This document shows positions 1-8,842 of a stretch of DNA of 64,000 nt, piece by piece. Positions within the stretch are counted from its first letter, which is position 1, and each line of letters starts with the position of its first letter. The DNA comes from Candidatus Thorarchaeota archaeon (GTDB taxonomy: Archaea > Asgardarchaeota > Thorarchaeia > Thorarchaeales > Thorarchaeaceae): the NCBI GenBank assembly GCA_011364985.1, contig RDOC01000003.1, positions 158,061 to 222,060 on the forward strand. The letters are read 5' to 3'. A model generated the notes under the pieces. The model did no database searches, was not told the DNA's origin, and saw only the letters and a program-made list of their open reading frames with translations. A program made the translations under genes and the position numbers.

Positions 1-953
1 AGATTACTGGTTACACAGTACGAAGAGAAGATTTCGATTATCTGCTATTGAAGAAGGCCGAAGAAGCAGGTGCGGAAGTAATCCAAAATACGAAGGTAAC
101 TGATGTCGTTGAAGAGGCGAACTGCATTTCAGTAATAACCAACGAAGAGAGAGAAAAAGCCAAGCTTGTAGTTGGAGCAGATGGGGTCAATAGCACCATA
201 GCAAGAAAAAGCGGGCTTCACGAACGATGGAAGGATAATGAGATCGCCCTCACTTTCGAGGCTTCTATTCCGATGGATTCTGCTGACATCCTACGAATAT
301 CAGGAAGTCCTGAGCATCATGAGTGTGTATTCATAGACATATTCTTTGGAGCCACGCCTCTAGGATACGCTTGGGCGTTCCCAAAAAAGAATGAATATAG
401 CCTTGGAATTGGAGCGATGGTCAGTGTCATGTCGAACTTCAAGGAATCGTGGGTGAAATTTGTTCATAACTTCATGGAGAGACACAATGTAGAATGCGAT
501 CTGTCTCAACAGACTGCAACTCGTATACCCTTAGGTGGCCTCATTCCGAATCTTTGCTCCAAGAGAATAATGCTGGCGGGGGATTCCGCAGGCTTTGTGT
601 CTCCAGCCACAGGAGAGGGAATTCACTATGCTATTGAATCCGGCATGATGGCGGCTAAAGTCGCTCAAGGCATTGTTGAAGGTAGATCAGATGTGACCAC
701 AGCATCCTACGCAAAAACCTGCAGAGAAACAATTGGTAATGACCTTAGGATTGGACGAGTCCTCCAGAAACTACTGTTCAAGTCAACTGAAAACATGGAA
801 CGATTCATTCGGATGTGCGAGAAGGACGAAGTCATGAAAGAGTATTCGTTGGAGCTTGTGATGGGGTATGTGCCCTTCAAAACAAGCAGGTCGCGAATGA
901 CCAAGAGGATGCTCAGGAAGCATCTGGGCCAAGCTATACGTCTACTGATTTAG
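1..953 (+). CDS. Geranylgeranyl reductase family flavoprotein (5' end cut by window)
   Basis: The reading frame is open from the first bases of the window (frame beginning at base 3), so the N-terminal dinucleotide-binding motif lies outside. The visible start encodes a segment with R..FD..L...A...GA spacing, typical of FAD-dependent geranylgeranyl reductases. Further on come a VVGADGVNS segment and the hallmark GDSAGFVSPATGEGIHYAI, the second FAD-contacting motif of the family. These enzymes saturate the geranylgeranyl chains of archaeal ether lipids (digeranylgeranylglycerophospholipid reductase) at the membrane. Family membership is well supported. The exact substrate is not, because archaea often carry several paralogues. 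Confidence 0.85.
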   Translation, partial: ITGYTVRREDFDYLLLKKAEEAGAEVIQNTKVTDVVEEANCISVITNEEREKAKLVVGADGVNSTIARKSGLHERWKDNEIALTFEASIPMDSADILRISGSPEHHECVFIDIFFGATPLGYAWAFPKKNEYSLGIGAMVSVMSNFKESWVKFVHNFMERHNVECDLSQQTATRIPLGGLIPNLCSKRIMLAGDSAGFVSPATGEGIHYAIESGMMAAKVAQGIVEGRSDVTTASYAKTCRETIGNDLRIGRVLQKLLFKSTENMERFIRMCEKDEVMKEYSLELVMGYVPFKTSRSRMTKRMLRKHLGQAIRLLI

Positions 954-1029
954 ACTCACTGTGAGCAGAGTCTTTCATTGTTTAGCAAGAATATATTGAA
1001 AAATAGTTCCCAACTTAGTTCATGTATTC

Positions 1030-1569
1030 ATGGAGAACAAGTCTGATATGATTGACCCTCAAGAAGTTAAATGTCTCTAAGCTGCCATCAAGAATCTAAA
1101 CCTTGACTATATGCGAGGGCTGATTTCTGAATCAGATTATAATAGGCAATCAGAGCAACTCAAAGAGCGTCTTGATCAGCTTGGGGAAATCCCAACAGGG
1201 CTGTCGGAAGCACGGAAATCACTCCAGACTTCTCCACAGGTGCAAAACAAGCAGGTCTTGACTGATCCCGTGACTGCCGTGAAGAAAGCAGTTCAATCAA
1301 TGCGAAGAATTCCTATAGAACGCATTGCTCAAGAATCAGGTGTTGATGCTATTCAAGTGACTCGTATCCTTACAGATTTGCTCGACGGACGTGAACTCTC
1401 AGGCCGGATTGACCATGATGCAGGCGATTTCATTCTGGGAACTGGGAGTAGGCCGCCGCCAAAGACCATAGCGGTATGTCCTTATTGTCGAAGTGATTTG
1501 CAGCGAATCGCGGTTAGAGGAGAAACCATGACTTGTGATGTATGCCGCGAGTCGTTTATTGTTTCATAG
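1030..1569 (+). pseudogene. Zinc-ribbon protein interrupted by an in-frame TAA near its start
   Basis: The intact part runs from ATG 1111 to 1569 (152 codons). It has a short helical N-terminal segment with EQLKERLDQLGE, a winged-helix-like middle part (around residues 60-105) and a C-terminal zinc ribbon CPYC...CDVC. An ATG at 1030 lies in the same frame and gives 16 good codons, then TAA at 1078-1080, then ten more codons that lead smoothly into the ATG at 1111. The flanking residues on both sides of the stop look like one continuous helix. Either the gene has a nonsense mutation (or sequencing error) and is now translated from 1111, or the upstream ATG is chance. The function is not known; a DNA- or RNA-binding role is possible. 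Confidence 0.55.
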
Positions 1570-1639
1570 AAACCTTTGTCCAGAATTGACCTAGTGTTCT
1601 TAAGAAGGAGGTGGCATACTTCTGCCCGTTTGACTTGTA

Positions 1640-2926
1640 TTGGACGAGGCAATGTTGATGACACTGTTTCAAGCATGCCTTAACGGGAATGAATCAGAAG
1701 CTGTTTCACAGTCAGCAGAAATGATTTCCATAGGTCAACCAGCTGCGCTATGGGCCATAATGATGCACGTTGCAAGTTGGCATGAACAGACAGAGTTTGA
1801 CACGTCCCATTCAACAATCATGACCTATGCGACACACAGACTAGTTGAAGACCTTGGCTTCAACGATGAGATACTGGTAGAAGGTTCCGCTACGACCCCT
1901 GTCAAGATTCACGATGATCTCAGGATTCCACTTCAGAGATCTCTGATTGAGCGTCTTGCTCTATATCTCGCCGCAGTCGAACACTGGACTCGGGAAAGGG
2001 GACCGAAGTACAATATTGATACGCAACTCGAATCCTTGGCCAGCAGCATACACAATTATGAACAAGGTGTGAGAGAGCAGTCGCACATGGGTACCCTGAA
2101 GGCAGCTCTGAGACTTGGCGAGAGGAAGGAGCCAGTACAGCTTAGACGGATGACTGCCTCCCTAGCCGCAGAAGAGCCTGATAACCTTGGACATGCTTTT
2201 ATCATGCCTTTTTCACTCCTGTCAGAACTCCCAGATTCGGAATTCAAGCTGCCATTCCAAGCCGCATTATGGCATCTTACAGAATACCTGATTAGAAAAG
2301 TCCCGAGGAAGGCTCCTAATGGATTTCGGATTGATCCTCGGATGGACAAGATGGCAAGCCCAACGGACTTGTCCAAGTACAAAGATCTCTTCGCCAACGC
2401 GGTTGTGAACTACGGAGTTCTTGGACATAACGGCATCTTTGCCCACAGAATTGCTGAAGCTGCCAAACGGGGATATCTTCATAATGAATCTATTACTTGG
2501 CTTTTGGATAGACTGAAAAAGAACATAGGTGGGAAGCTGCTAACTAAGGAACAGCTGGCCGTTGAGGAATTAGTGAGTAAGAAGGAGGGAATAGACTGGG
2601 AGCATCTACCAAGTGGTATCGATCTACCAGATTCTGGGAAGGTCAGACTATGGCTAGTAAAGAATGCCGTGGACTATTGGGATGCGATGACTGACTTGAA
2701 GACCAGTGTGTTCGAAAGGAAGATCCCCAGCATTTCAAAGAAGGATTGGTCGATTATCAGAGCTACCCAGTACGCCGTGCCGACTGTCAACGGTGCCCCT
2801 CAGGCATCCCATGTGACAATCTTCACGCAGGCAACTTGGTCACTGGTAGACCATGGTCTCATTGGCAATAAGCTTGCGGCACTTCAAGTCCATCGAATGC
2901 TTAGGCAATACCTCAAGGGAAGATAA
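1640..2926 (+). CDS. Hypothetical alpha-helical protein, 428 aa
   Basis: I do not recognise this family. The product is soluble and mostly helical, with no signal peptide or obvious metal-binding cysteine cluster. Histidine-bearing stretches (MMHVASWHEQTEF, residues about 37-49) occur near the N-terminus. The frame has a stop at 1631, so the start must be TTG 1640 or ATG 1652. A strong AAGGAGG at 1604-1611 is too far upstream for either. It would better suit a 15-codon peptide from GTG 1611, which overlaps the start. It follows the zinc-ribbon gene on the same strand by about 70 bases and ends at a terminator hairpin shared with the convergent tfrB gene. Confidence 0.7.
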   Translation: MDEAMLMTLFQACLNGNESEAVSQSAEMISIGQPAALWAIMMHVASWHEQTEFDTSHSTIMTYATHRLVEDLGFNDEILVEGSATTPVKIHDDLRIPLQRSLIERLALYLAAVEHWTRERGPKYNIDTQLESLASSIHNYEQGVREQSHMGTLKAALRLGERKEPVQLRRMTASLAAEEPDNLGHAFIMPFSLLSELPDSEFKLPFQAALWHLTEYLIRKVPRKAPNGFRIDPRMDKMASPTDLSKYKDLFANAVVNYGVLGHNGIFAHRIAEAAKRGYLHNESITWLLDRLKKNIGGKLLTKEQLAVEELVSKKEGIDWEHLPSGIDLPDSGKVRLWLVKNAVDYWDAMTDLKTSVFERKIPSISKKDWSIIRATQYAVPTVNGAPQASHVTIFTQATWSLVDHGLIGNKLAALQVHRMLRQYLKGR

Positions 2927-2964
2927 CTTAGAGTCTTCAAATGACAGGTATTGCTAAAGAATGA

Positions 2965-2991
2965 GGTTGGAGAGGGCATGCCTCTTCAACC
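2965..2991. terminator. Bidirectional hairpin between convergent genes
   Basis: An 11-bp inverted repeat, GGTTGGAGAGG / CCTCTTCAACC with one G-T wobble and a 5-nt loop, lies between the 428-aa gene (+, ends 2926) and tfrB (-, ends 2997). Its position between two stop codons suggests a transcription end or an mRNA 3'-end stabiliser. Confidence 0.5.
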
Positions 2992-2996
2992 AGAAA

Positions 2997-4562
2997 CTAG
3001 GTCTTTGCATCACCCTTTCGATATGATTCAGCCAGCAAGTCTGGTATGTATCGGACCTGCATCTCTGTACCCTTCATCATATCGTTGAGTTGGATTGTAC
3101 AGAAAGGACATTCAGTAGTGACCATTTCTGCACCGGTGGCCTCGATATACTCCTTCTTGGTTGTGGCGATTTTCTGAGAGAGTTCACGCTGACCTGCACG
3201 AACTCCGCCGCCAGCACCACAGCAGCGGTTCTTATACGGGTCCTCAATATAGTCCACTCCTGGAATCATCTTGAGAAGTTGAATTGGTTCATCAAAGACA
3301 TGCTGCCCTCTACCAAGATGACATGGTTCATGATAGGTGATCTTCAGATCAATCTCGCCCTTAGGAGGTATGATGTTCTCCTTGCCGACCACTTGAATTA
3401 GGTATTCAGCCATGTCGTATACTTTGTATCTAGGAGGCTTACCACGTTCCTCCTCAATGAATGGGCGATGATCCTCGCGAAGAGTCTTCCCACATCCTGC
3501 GCAGGCGACAACCACAGTATCGCAATCGTACTTCTCACAGGCCTTCTCGAAAATCTCGGTGACTCTTCTTGCAGCGGCATGGGCCGTGTTTAGGTCTCCT
3601 GTTCTGAACGCAGGCGAGGCGCAACACCATTGCTCCTTAGGCACAACAACATCTATGTTGTTCCGGTTCAGAACCTCAATAAGTGCCTTGCCAGTGCTTT
3701 GCATTCGGTAATCGATGAGACATCCGGTGAAGAAGGCCACTCGTCCACGTGGATTCTCAACAAAGAATTCAGCAGTGTTCAGTTCTTTCAGAAGTGGGAG
3801 ATCCTTTTCGGGTACAGCTCGCCCGGTTTTAACAATTTGATCAACAAAACCTTGTTGGCCCTCTGCCAAGGGATAACCAGCTTCGACAGCTTTTGCACGT
3901 AGAAGCTCGACCGCCAGAGACGGAATTTTGATCTTCTTTGGACAGATATCTTCACACATCTTACAGGTAGTACAACTGTACAGAGACTCGTCCATTGCCA
4001 TAGCAATACGGTCCTCTACGTCTCGGGGATCTAGCTCCAGCCGCGCAAGCTGGCGGATAATCATTGGTCCGGGGTAGTCCCATGTTTCGTGAACGATTGG
4101 GCAGTTCGATAGGCAGGCACTGCACTCAATGCACTTTCGAATCTCTCTTACCTTCTCAATCTCTTCCGCATGAATGATCTCAGGTCTCTGTGGTTTCTTA
4201 TCACGAGCTACGTAAGGTCGTATCCTTCTTAACCTGAAGGTGGTTTGAGCCAGATCAACAACAAGGTCTTTTATCACTGGCATCTTCTCAAGAGGTTCAA
4301 TAAGCAGGTCTTCATCAGGGTCGACTTTGGTTCGACAGGCAATTCGTGCGATGGTGTTTACCTTCACTGCGCAAGACCCACACTGACCACCTCTGCACTC
4401 CCATCGGAAGGCCAAACTTGAATCGTATTTGTCCTGAATATCGAGTAAGACATCCAAGACTGTCATACCAGGTTCGTATTCCACATCGAAGTCTTGGAAA
4501 TAGGGTTCGTTGTCTGAGTCTGGGTTGTATCTGAAAACTTTCGCCTTGATTGTCTTTGTCAT
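2997..4562 (-). CDS. tfrB: Fumarate reductase iron-sulfur / HdrB-like subunit (TfrB type)
   Basis: This is a 521-aa fusion. The N-terminal half is a succinate dehydrogenase/fumarate reductase iron-sulfur subunit with 2Fe-2S cysteines C56, C61, C64 and C76 and two 4Fe-4S clusters (C144/147/150/154 and C197/200/203/207). The C-terminal half (about 270-515) carries two CCG domains of the heterodisulfide-reductase B type, with TGC, WCCASP, EPCHLGRG and NRCCGAGGG motifs. This is the domain order of methanogen thiol:fumarate reductase TfrB, which uses CoM/CoB thiols as donor, and of membrane SdhB/E-type relatives. It lies directly downstream of the flavoprotein gene (gap about 14 bases). The electron donor in this organism cannot be read from sequence; fumarate reduction or succinate oxidation are both possible. 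Confidence 0.87.
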   Translation of the reverse strand: MTKTIKAKVFRYNPDSDNEPYFQDFDVEYEPGMTVLDVLLDIQDKYDSSLAFRWECRGGQCGSCAVKVNTIARIACRTKVDPDEDLLIEPLEKMPVIKDLVVDLAQTTFRLRRIRPYVARDKKPQRPEIIHAEEIEKVREIRKCIECSACLSNCPIVHETWDYPGPMIIRQLARLELDPRDVEDRIAMAMDESLYSCTTCKMCEDICPKKIKIPSLAVELLRAKAVEAGYPLAEGQQGFVDQIVKTGRAVPEKDLPLLKELNTAEFFVENPRGRVAFFTGCLIDYRMQSTGKALIEVLNRNNIDVVVPKEQWCCASPAFRTGDLNTAHAAARRVTEIFEKACEKYDCDTVVVACAGCGKTLREDHRPFIEEERGKPPRYKVYDMAEYLIQVVGKENIIPPKGEIDLKITYHEPCHLGRGQHVFDEPIQLLKMIPGVDYIEDPYKNRCCGAGGGVRAGQRELSQKIATTKKEYIEATGAEMVTTECPFCTIQLNDMMKGTEMQVRYIPDLLAESYRKGDAKT

Positions 4563-4576
4563 TGAATTTACCTCCT

Positions 4577-6265
4577 CTATGGGGGGGTGATCTTGGTGAT
4601 CACTAGGTCTTCCTTTCGTAACTCCATCTCGCCATCCTTGCCTTTTCGGATGACTATGTTGTAATAGCCCTTATCATTGGGGTCAGCATCTACACGGTAG
4701 TGTGCACCTCTACTTCCCTTTCGCATCACAGCAGCCTCTGCCACCATACGGGCGGTTGTCACCATATGCTCGAACTCAATGGCCTGATGCCATCCCGGAT
4801 TGAAACGTTTGACCGGCACATCCACCTTGATATTTGGAACAATCTCTTTCTGGATTCGTCGAAGCTCCTTCACGGCGTGCTGCATGTCATCTTCCTTCCG
4901 GAATATCTGGACCTTGGACCACATCAGCTCGGTTAGCTCTTCTCTTGCGTCAGCAGGTGAGACACCCTCCTTACGTTCAAGCATTGCTTCTAGCTTCTCA
5001 AATTCGGCGGCTATTGCGTCTCTGTTGATTCCAGTATGGGCGTTCTTCTTGGCAAATTTCGCCGCGCTTTCGCCAGCCAATGCTCCAAACACCTGTGTGT
5101 CAGCCAGTGCATTGCCACCCAATCTATTGCCACCATGAACCCCGCCAGTACACTCGCCTGCTGCATAGAGACCGGGGATACTCGTGCCCGCTTCTTCGTC
5201 AATCTTAATCCCACCCATGAAGTGGTGGGCGGTCGGAGACACCTGCATTGGCTCCTCCCGAATGTCTACACCCGCATCTTCAAACTGCTCAATCATGCTC
5301 TCCAATCTGAACTCCACAATAGACTTTGGAAGGTGTCCAATACTGAGGTAAACACCCCCTTCAGGAGAACCACGTCCTTCAAGAACCTCGGTCATGATAG
5401 AGCGAGCGACTTGGTCTCTACCTGCAAGCTCCATGACCTCAGGGTAGTACCTGTGCATGAAGCGTTCACTTTCGTTATTGAGGAGAATTCCACCTTCTCC
5501 GCGAACAGCCTCAGTCACAAGCCGTCCCTTGGCAGACTCAGGTTTCACCATTCCAGTCGGATGGAACTGGACCATCTCCATGTCAATTAGCTCGCACCCG
5601 GCCTCGTAAGCCATTCCATAGCCATCGCCAACATCCAATTGGGCATTACTTGTCACACTGAAGATGCGACCCGCGCCTCCAGTTGCCATCACAACCGATT
5701 TGGCACGAAAGATGAGATAGTCGCCGTACTTTAAATCGATAGATGCAACCCCTGCGACTCGCCCTTCCTCAACAAGGATTTTGGTAGCAAAGACTTCATC
5801 GAAGACTCGTACAGATTCTTTTCTAATTGCCTCTGTAAGGGTCACCATAATTTCAGATCCAGTTCTGTCCGATGCATATGCGGTTCTTCGCCAAGTCTGC
5901 TTTCCAAAAGGACGCTGAGCAATCTTTCCTTCGGGGGTTCTATCGAAAAGGGCACCGTATTCCTCTAGGTCAAAGATTCTCTCGGAAGCATCGCGAACAA
6001 GGATTTCGGCCAGCTTCTGATTGTTAAGGTAGTTGCCGCCCACAATAGTATCTTTGAAGTGTGTTTCAGGATTATCGTCAGGGTCAACGTTTCCAAGTGA
6101 CACATTATAGCCGCCCTCGGCCATGGAAGTGTGTGCTTTGCCGAGTAGCTCTTTGCTAAGCATGATTACATCCAAGTTATGCTTTGATGCTTCGATTGCC
6201 GCACGACATCCGGCACCGCCGGCGCCGACAACAAGAACATCGCACATTATCGTCTTGTAGTTCAA
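4577..6265 (-). CDS. tfrA: Fumarate reductase/succinate dehydrogenase flavoprotein subunit
   Basis: This 562-aa flavoprotein opens with VLVVGAGGAGCRAAIEAS (FAD-binding). It then has AHTSMAEGGYN, whose histidine is at the site of covalent FAD attachment in the SdhA/FrdA family. Catalytic-region motifs MVQFHPTG, TEAVRGEGG, HHFMGGI and GGNRLGGNAL follow. It reduces fumarate or oxidises succinate using the partner tfrB product. The pair sits downstream of both fumarase subunit genes on the same strand, after a gap of about 400 bases, so malate-fumarate-succinate interconversion is encoded together. L-aspartate oxidase is a relative, but the TfrB partner argues against it. Confidence 0.87.
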   Translation of the reverse strand: MNYKTIMCDVLVVGAGGAGCRAAIEASKHNLDVIMLSKELLGKAHTSMAEGGYNVSLGNVDPDDNPETHFKDTIVGGNYLNNQKLAEILVRDASERIFDLEEYGALFDRTPEGKIAQRPFGKQTWRRTAYASDRTGSEIMVTLTEAIRKESVRVFDEVFATKILVEEGRVAGVASIDLKYGDYLIFRAKSVVMATGGAGRIFSVTSNAQLDVGDGYGMAYEAGCELIDMEMVQFHPTGMVKPESAKGRLVTEAVRGEGGILLNNESERFMHRYYPEVMELAGRDQVARSIMTEVLEGRGSPEGGVYLSIGHLPKSIVEFRLESMIEQFEDAGVDIREEPMQVSPTAHHFMGGIKIDEEAGTSIPGLYAAGECTGGVHGGNRLGGNALADTQVFGALAGESAAKFAKKNAHTGINRDAIAAEFEKLEAMLERKEGVSPADAREELTELMWSKVQIFRKEDDMQHAVKELRRIQKEIVPNIKVDVPVKRFNPGWHQAIEFEHMVTTARMVAEAAVMRKGSRGAHYRVDADPNDKGYYNIVIRKGKDGEMELRKEDLVITKITPP

Positions 6266-6521
6266 ACTACAGTCCTCCGATGGAGAAGTCTCTCCGAGCT
6301 GTAAATCGGTCGGGAAAAGGCCAGCGTTTAAGAGTTACTGTTGAGGGCTGGAGCGGAAATCCTGTGAAACTACATCCGAAGATGAGCGATTTGGAAACAG
6401 ACTGCATAGGCTTTGAAAAGGGAGAGAATGGCGCCATTTGCTTGCCTGAATCGACCCTTTTATTCACCTTGGGTACGTTCAGAATCATAGTAATCATGGG
6501 CACGCTGGGGGTGTTAAGTGC

Positions 6522-6608
6522 ATGGACTTTGAAGAAATTCTGCTAGTACTATTCGTAGTAGTGCTTGTCTTGATGACTGTATATGGGTTAACCATTCCCG
6601 TGTCGTAA
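6522..6608 (+). CDS. Possible 28-aa single-span membrane peptide
   Basis: A 28-codon frame starts at ATG 6522 and ends at TAA 6606-6608. A purine-rich GGGGGTG lies about 10 bases upstream. The peptide begins MDFEEILLVL and then has a continuous hydrophobic stretch (residues about 6-25) ending in LTIPVS, as expected of a small membrane protein. It stands alone in the 400-base gap between the fumarase and tfrA genes, antisense to that operon. A hairpin follows at 6632-6647. Its short length means it could be chance; hydrophobic composition plus the ribosome site are the only support. Confidence 0.35.
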   Translation: MDFEEILLVLFVVVLVLMTVYGLTIPVS

Positions 6609-6631
6609 AGATGCGGAGAAAAGAGTAGATG

Positions 6632-6647
6632 GCAGGCTAATGCCTGC
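6632..6647. terminator. Hairpin GCAGGC-TAAT-GCCTGC
   Basis: A perfect 6-bp stem with a 4-nt loop lies 20 bases past the stop of the fumarase beta gene (-) and 24 bases past the possible small peptide gene (+). It probably marks transcript 3' ends and would separate the fumarase pair from tfrA. Confidence 0.4.
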
Positions 6648-6667
6648 TGTAAATGATATTAAGCATT

Positions 6668-7276
6668 CTACTCACTTACGCCAATCTTGGAATAGACCTC
6701 GGATTTCGCATCCTGTACCTTCTTTGATACGACATCATGCATACTATTGCCATGAGAGTCCATAGTGACCAGCAATGGACCGAACTTCTCAGCTGTGATA
6801 ACCCATAGAGCTTCGGGCATTCCTAGGTCTTGCCACTCATAGGCCCTGACTTCCTTCAGGCCCTTTGCAGCGAGAGCTCCACAGCCACCAGTAAAACTGC
6901 AGTAGACAGCACCTGCTTCTTTCAATGCTGCAAGAGTCCTAGCTCCCATTCCTCCTTTTCCAATGATTATACGAGCCCTATACTTGCGTAGGAACTCATC
7001 TTCGAAGAGATCCATTCTGGCACTTGTGGTGGGTCCTGCGGACACAATCATCCATTTACCATTGACCTCTTTTGCAACTGGTCCTACGTGATAGATCACA
7101 CTGCCTTCGAAGTCGACAGGCGGCTTCTCACCCTTTTCGAACATTTCTAAGGCACGATGATGAGCTTCATCGCGTGCAGTATAGACATGTTCGCCCGTCA
7201 CATACACAATGTCACCCACCTTGAGCTTCCTAACATCCTCCTCTGAGAGGGGGGTTGTAAAGTGATACTCTGCCAA
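6668..7276 (-). CDS. fumB: Fumarate hydratase class I, beta subunit
   Basis: The 202-aa product matches the C-terminal domain of class I fumarases and L(+)-tartrate dehydratase beta. It shows PLSEEDVRKLKVGDIVYVTG at the start, the YHVGP motif, the SAGPTTSARMD substrate-binding motif, GKGGMG and GGCGAL. With the alpha subunit it forms an oxygen-sensitive 4Fe-4S enzyme hydrating fumarate to malate in the cytoplasm. Its gene starts 2 bases after the alpha gene stop, so the two are translationally linked. The tfrAB genes downstream make fumarase more likely than tartrate dehydratase. Confidence 0.88.
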   Translation of the reverse strand: MAEYHFTTPLSEEDVRKLKVGDIVYVTGEHVYTARDEAHHRALEMFEKGEKPPVDFEGSVIYHVGPVAKEVNGKWMIVSAGPTTSARMDLFEDEFLRKYRARIIIGKGGMGARTLAALKEAGAVYCSFTGGCGALAAKGLKEVRAYEWQDLGMPEALWVITAEKFGPLLVTMDSHGNSMHDVVSKKVQDAKSEVYSKIGVSE

Positions 7277-7278
7277 TT

Positions 7279-8166
7279 CTATTCTCCCTCCAATGGATGG
7301 GTCACATAGGTGATTTTCAGGTCTTTTGTTATTATTGCCTTACTATGTCTGGCTGCCCAACATTGAACAGCAACTCCAACTGGTAAGGATGCAGGATGAC
7401 GCATTGCATAGTCAACCTTCACACCTAAGACGGTAGTCTTTCCTCCCAAGCCCATTGGTCCTATACCTGTGGAGTTGATTGCTTCCATCAATTCCTCTTC
7501 AATCTGTGCCACTTCAGGCTCTGGGTGCTTGTCGTTGAGGGGGCGCAGAAGCTGTTGCTTGGCAATTTTGATAGCTATGTCGGCCCCTCCACCAATGCCA
7601 ACACCAATAATATTGGGTGCACAGGCCTTGCCCATGTAGTTCATAGCATTGTCAACAACCAATTTCTTCACACCTGTTAGACCTACGCCGGGCTTGAGCA
7701 TTCCAACAATACAAACATTCTCGCTTCCGCCACCCTTAGGAAAGACAATGACTTCAAGCGAATCACCTAGAACTATCTCCCAGTTAATCCATGGAATCTT
7801 GACGCCGGTATTATCGCCAGAGTTGCCACCAACGATTGGATTGACTGCATTGGGACGAAGGGGTACACTCTCGGTGGCGATTCTTGTTGCCTTTTCTAAT
7901 GCGGCCTTGATTTCATCCATGAATGGAAACTTTGACCCAACCTTGACGTAGAATATGATGATTCCAGTGTCTTGGCACATCGGAACACCGGTTCTTGCAA
8001 TCTCGATGTTTTCCAATATTGCAGAGAACTGAGTCTTTGCGGTTGGGTCCGTTTCACGTTCATAAGCAGCTCTTAGCGCCTCCTCAATATCATCGGGCAA
8101 CTTGGTCGCTGCCATCTTGAGAAGACGAACTGCGGTGTCTTGAATGACTTGCATTGGATCCTTCAT
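7279..8166 (-). CDS. fumA: Fumarate hydratase class I, alpha subunit
   Basis: The 295-aa protein is the N-terminal, cluster-bearing half of class I fumarase. Motifs include MCQDTGIIIFYVKVG (first cluster cysteine), VGGNSGDNTG, GGGSEN and KACAPNIIGVGIGGGAD, with GPMGLGGKTTVLGVK near the C-terminus. It binds the 4Fe-4S cluster that activates water on fumarate/malate. It is the first gene of the fumA-fumB pair. The 170-base gap upstream holds divergent promoters for this gene and the prepilin peptidase gene. Confidence 0.88.
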   Translation of the reverse strand: MKDPMQVIQDTAVRLLKMAATKLPDDIEEALRAAYERETDPTAKTQFSAILENIEIARTGVPMCQDTGIIIFYVKVGSKFPFMDEIKAALEKATRIATESVPLRPNAVNPIVGGNSGDNTGVKIPWINWEIVLGDSLEVIVFPKGGGSENVCIVGMLKPGVGLTGVKKLVVDNAMNYMGKACAPNIIGVGIGGGADIAIKIAKQQLLRPLNDKHPEPEVAQIEEELMEAINSTGIGPMGLGGKTTVLGVKVDYAMRHPASLPVGVAVQCWAARHSKAIITKDLKITYVTHPLEGE

Positions 8167-8337
8167 TCTATCAGCTTCTAAGTCGTGATTTGCGGTGGAT
8201 TCAACTCCTTCGCACTAACTTCGGAAATTGATAGCTTCCTAATCTTTCTTGCTGTGTGTGTATCTCCTTGAGGAGTATGAAAGGACTATATACGAGCGGC
8301 CCTCCACTATTGAATAGGCGAGATTGGAAGGATTCCG

Positions 8338-8829
8338 ATGACGTTTGAAGCAACATTCGCATCAGCTCTTTCTTTCATAGCGATGTCAATTCTTCTTGTC
8401 ATATATGGGACTCTTGATGTAAAACACCGAGAAGTATCGAACAAATACATGTTTACCGGAATAGTGGCAAGCATGATAATTGTAATCGCGACCGGTCGCC
8501 TTTTTGAACAGCCTTTGCTGCACATCACTGCTATTCTTGTAATGATTCTGCTCTCTTTTGCTTTGTACAGATTGGGGGCCATTGGTGGAGCGGACATCAA
8601 ATCTCTGCTAATAATAGGAGTCTTAAGCCCAGGCATTGAGTTTGCGGTCTGGGAGGACACTATCCTTGAGGGTATATTGGTGTCAGGACTGGAGATCATA
8701 CTCATGCTGACTCTTGGGATCCTGTATTGGCAGCTTCAGGGCAGCAATAGACCAGAAAAGAACGTCGTGCCCCTCATTCCATTTCTGTTATTGGCGTATC
8801 TAGGAGTACAGCTAATTGCATTCCTCTAG
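8338..8829 (+). CDS. Type IV prepilin / pre-archaellin peptidase (A24 family)
   Basis: A 163-aa multi-spanning membrane protein with the two catalytic aspartates of A24 aspartic peptidases: D27 in GTLDVKHREVSN and D87 in GGADIK (the GxGD-type site). These enzymes cut class III signal peptides of archaeal pilins and archaellins on the cytoplasmic side of the membrane. The short length fits the archaeal FlaK/PibD or TadV type without the bacterial methylase domain. No pilin or archaellin genes are next to it, so its substrates are not shown here. Confidence 0.8.
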   Translation: MTFEATFASALSFIAMSILLVIYGTLDVKHREVSNKYMFTGIVASMIIVIATGRLFEQPLLHITAILVMILLSFALYRLGAIGGADIKSLLIIGVLSPGIEFAVWEDTILEGILVSGLEIILMLTLGILYWQLQGSNRPEKNVVPLIPFLLLAYLGVQLIAFL

Positions 8830-8842
8830 TTCTTCATTCTGT

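Noticed and set aside
5036..5590. 184-codon plus-strand frame across tfrA
   Set aside because: Antisense shadow of the strongly supported flavoprotein gene.
6267..6503. 78-codon minus-strand frame just before tfrA
   Set aside because: Composition is not coding-like; more likely leader sequence of the operon.
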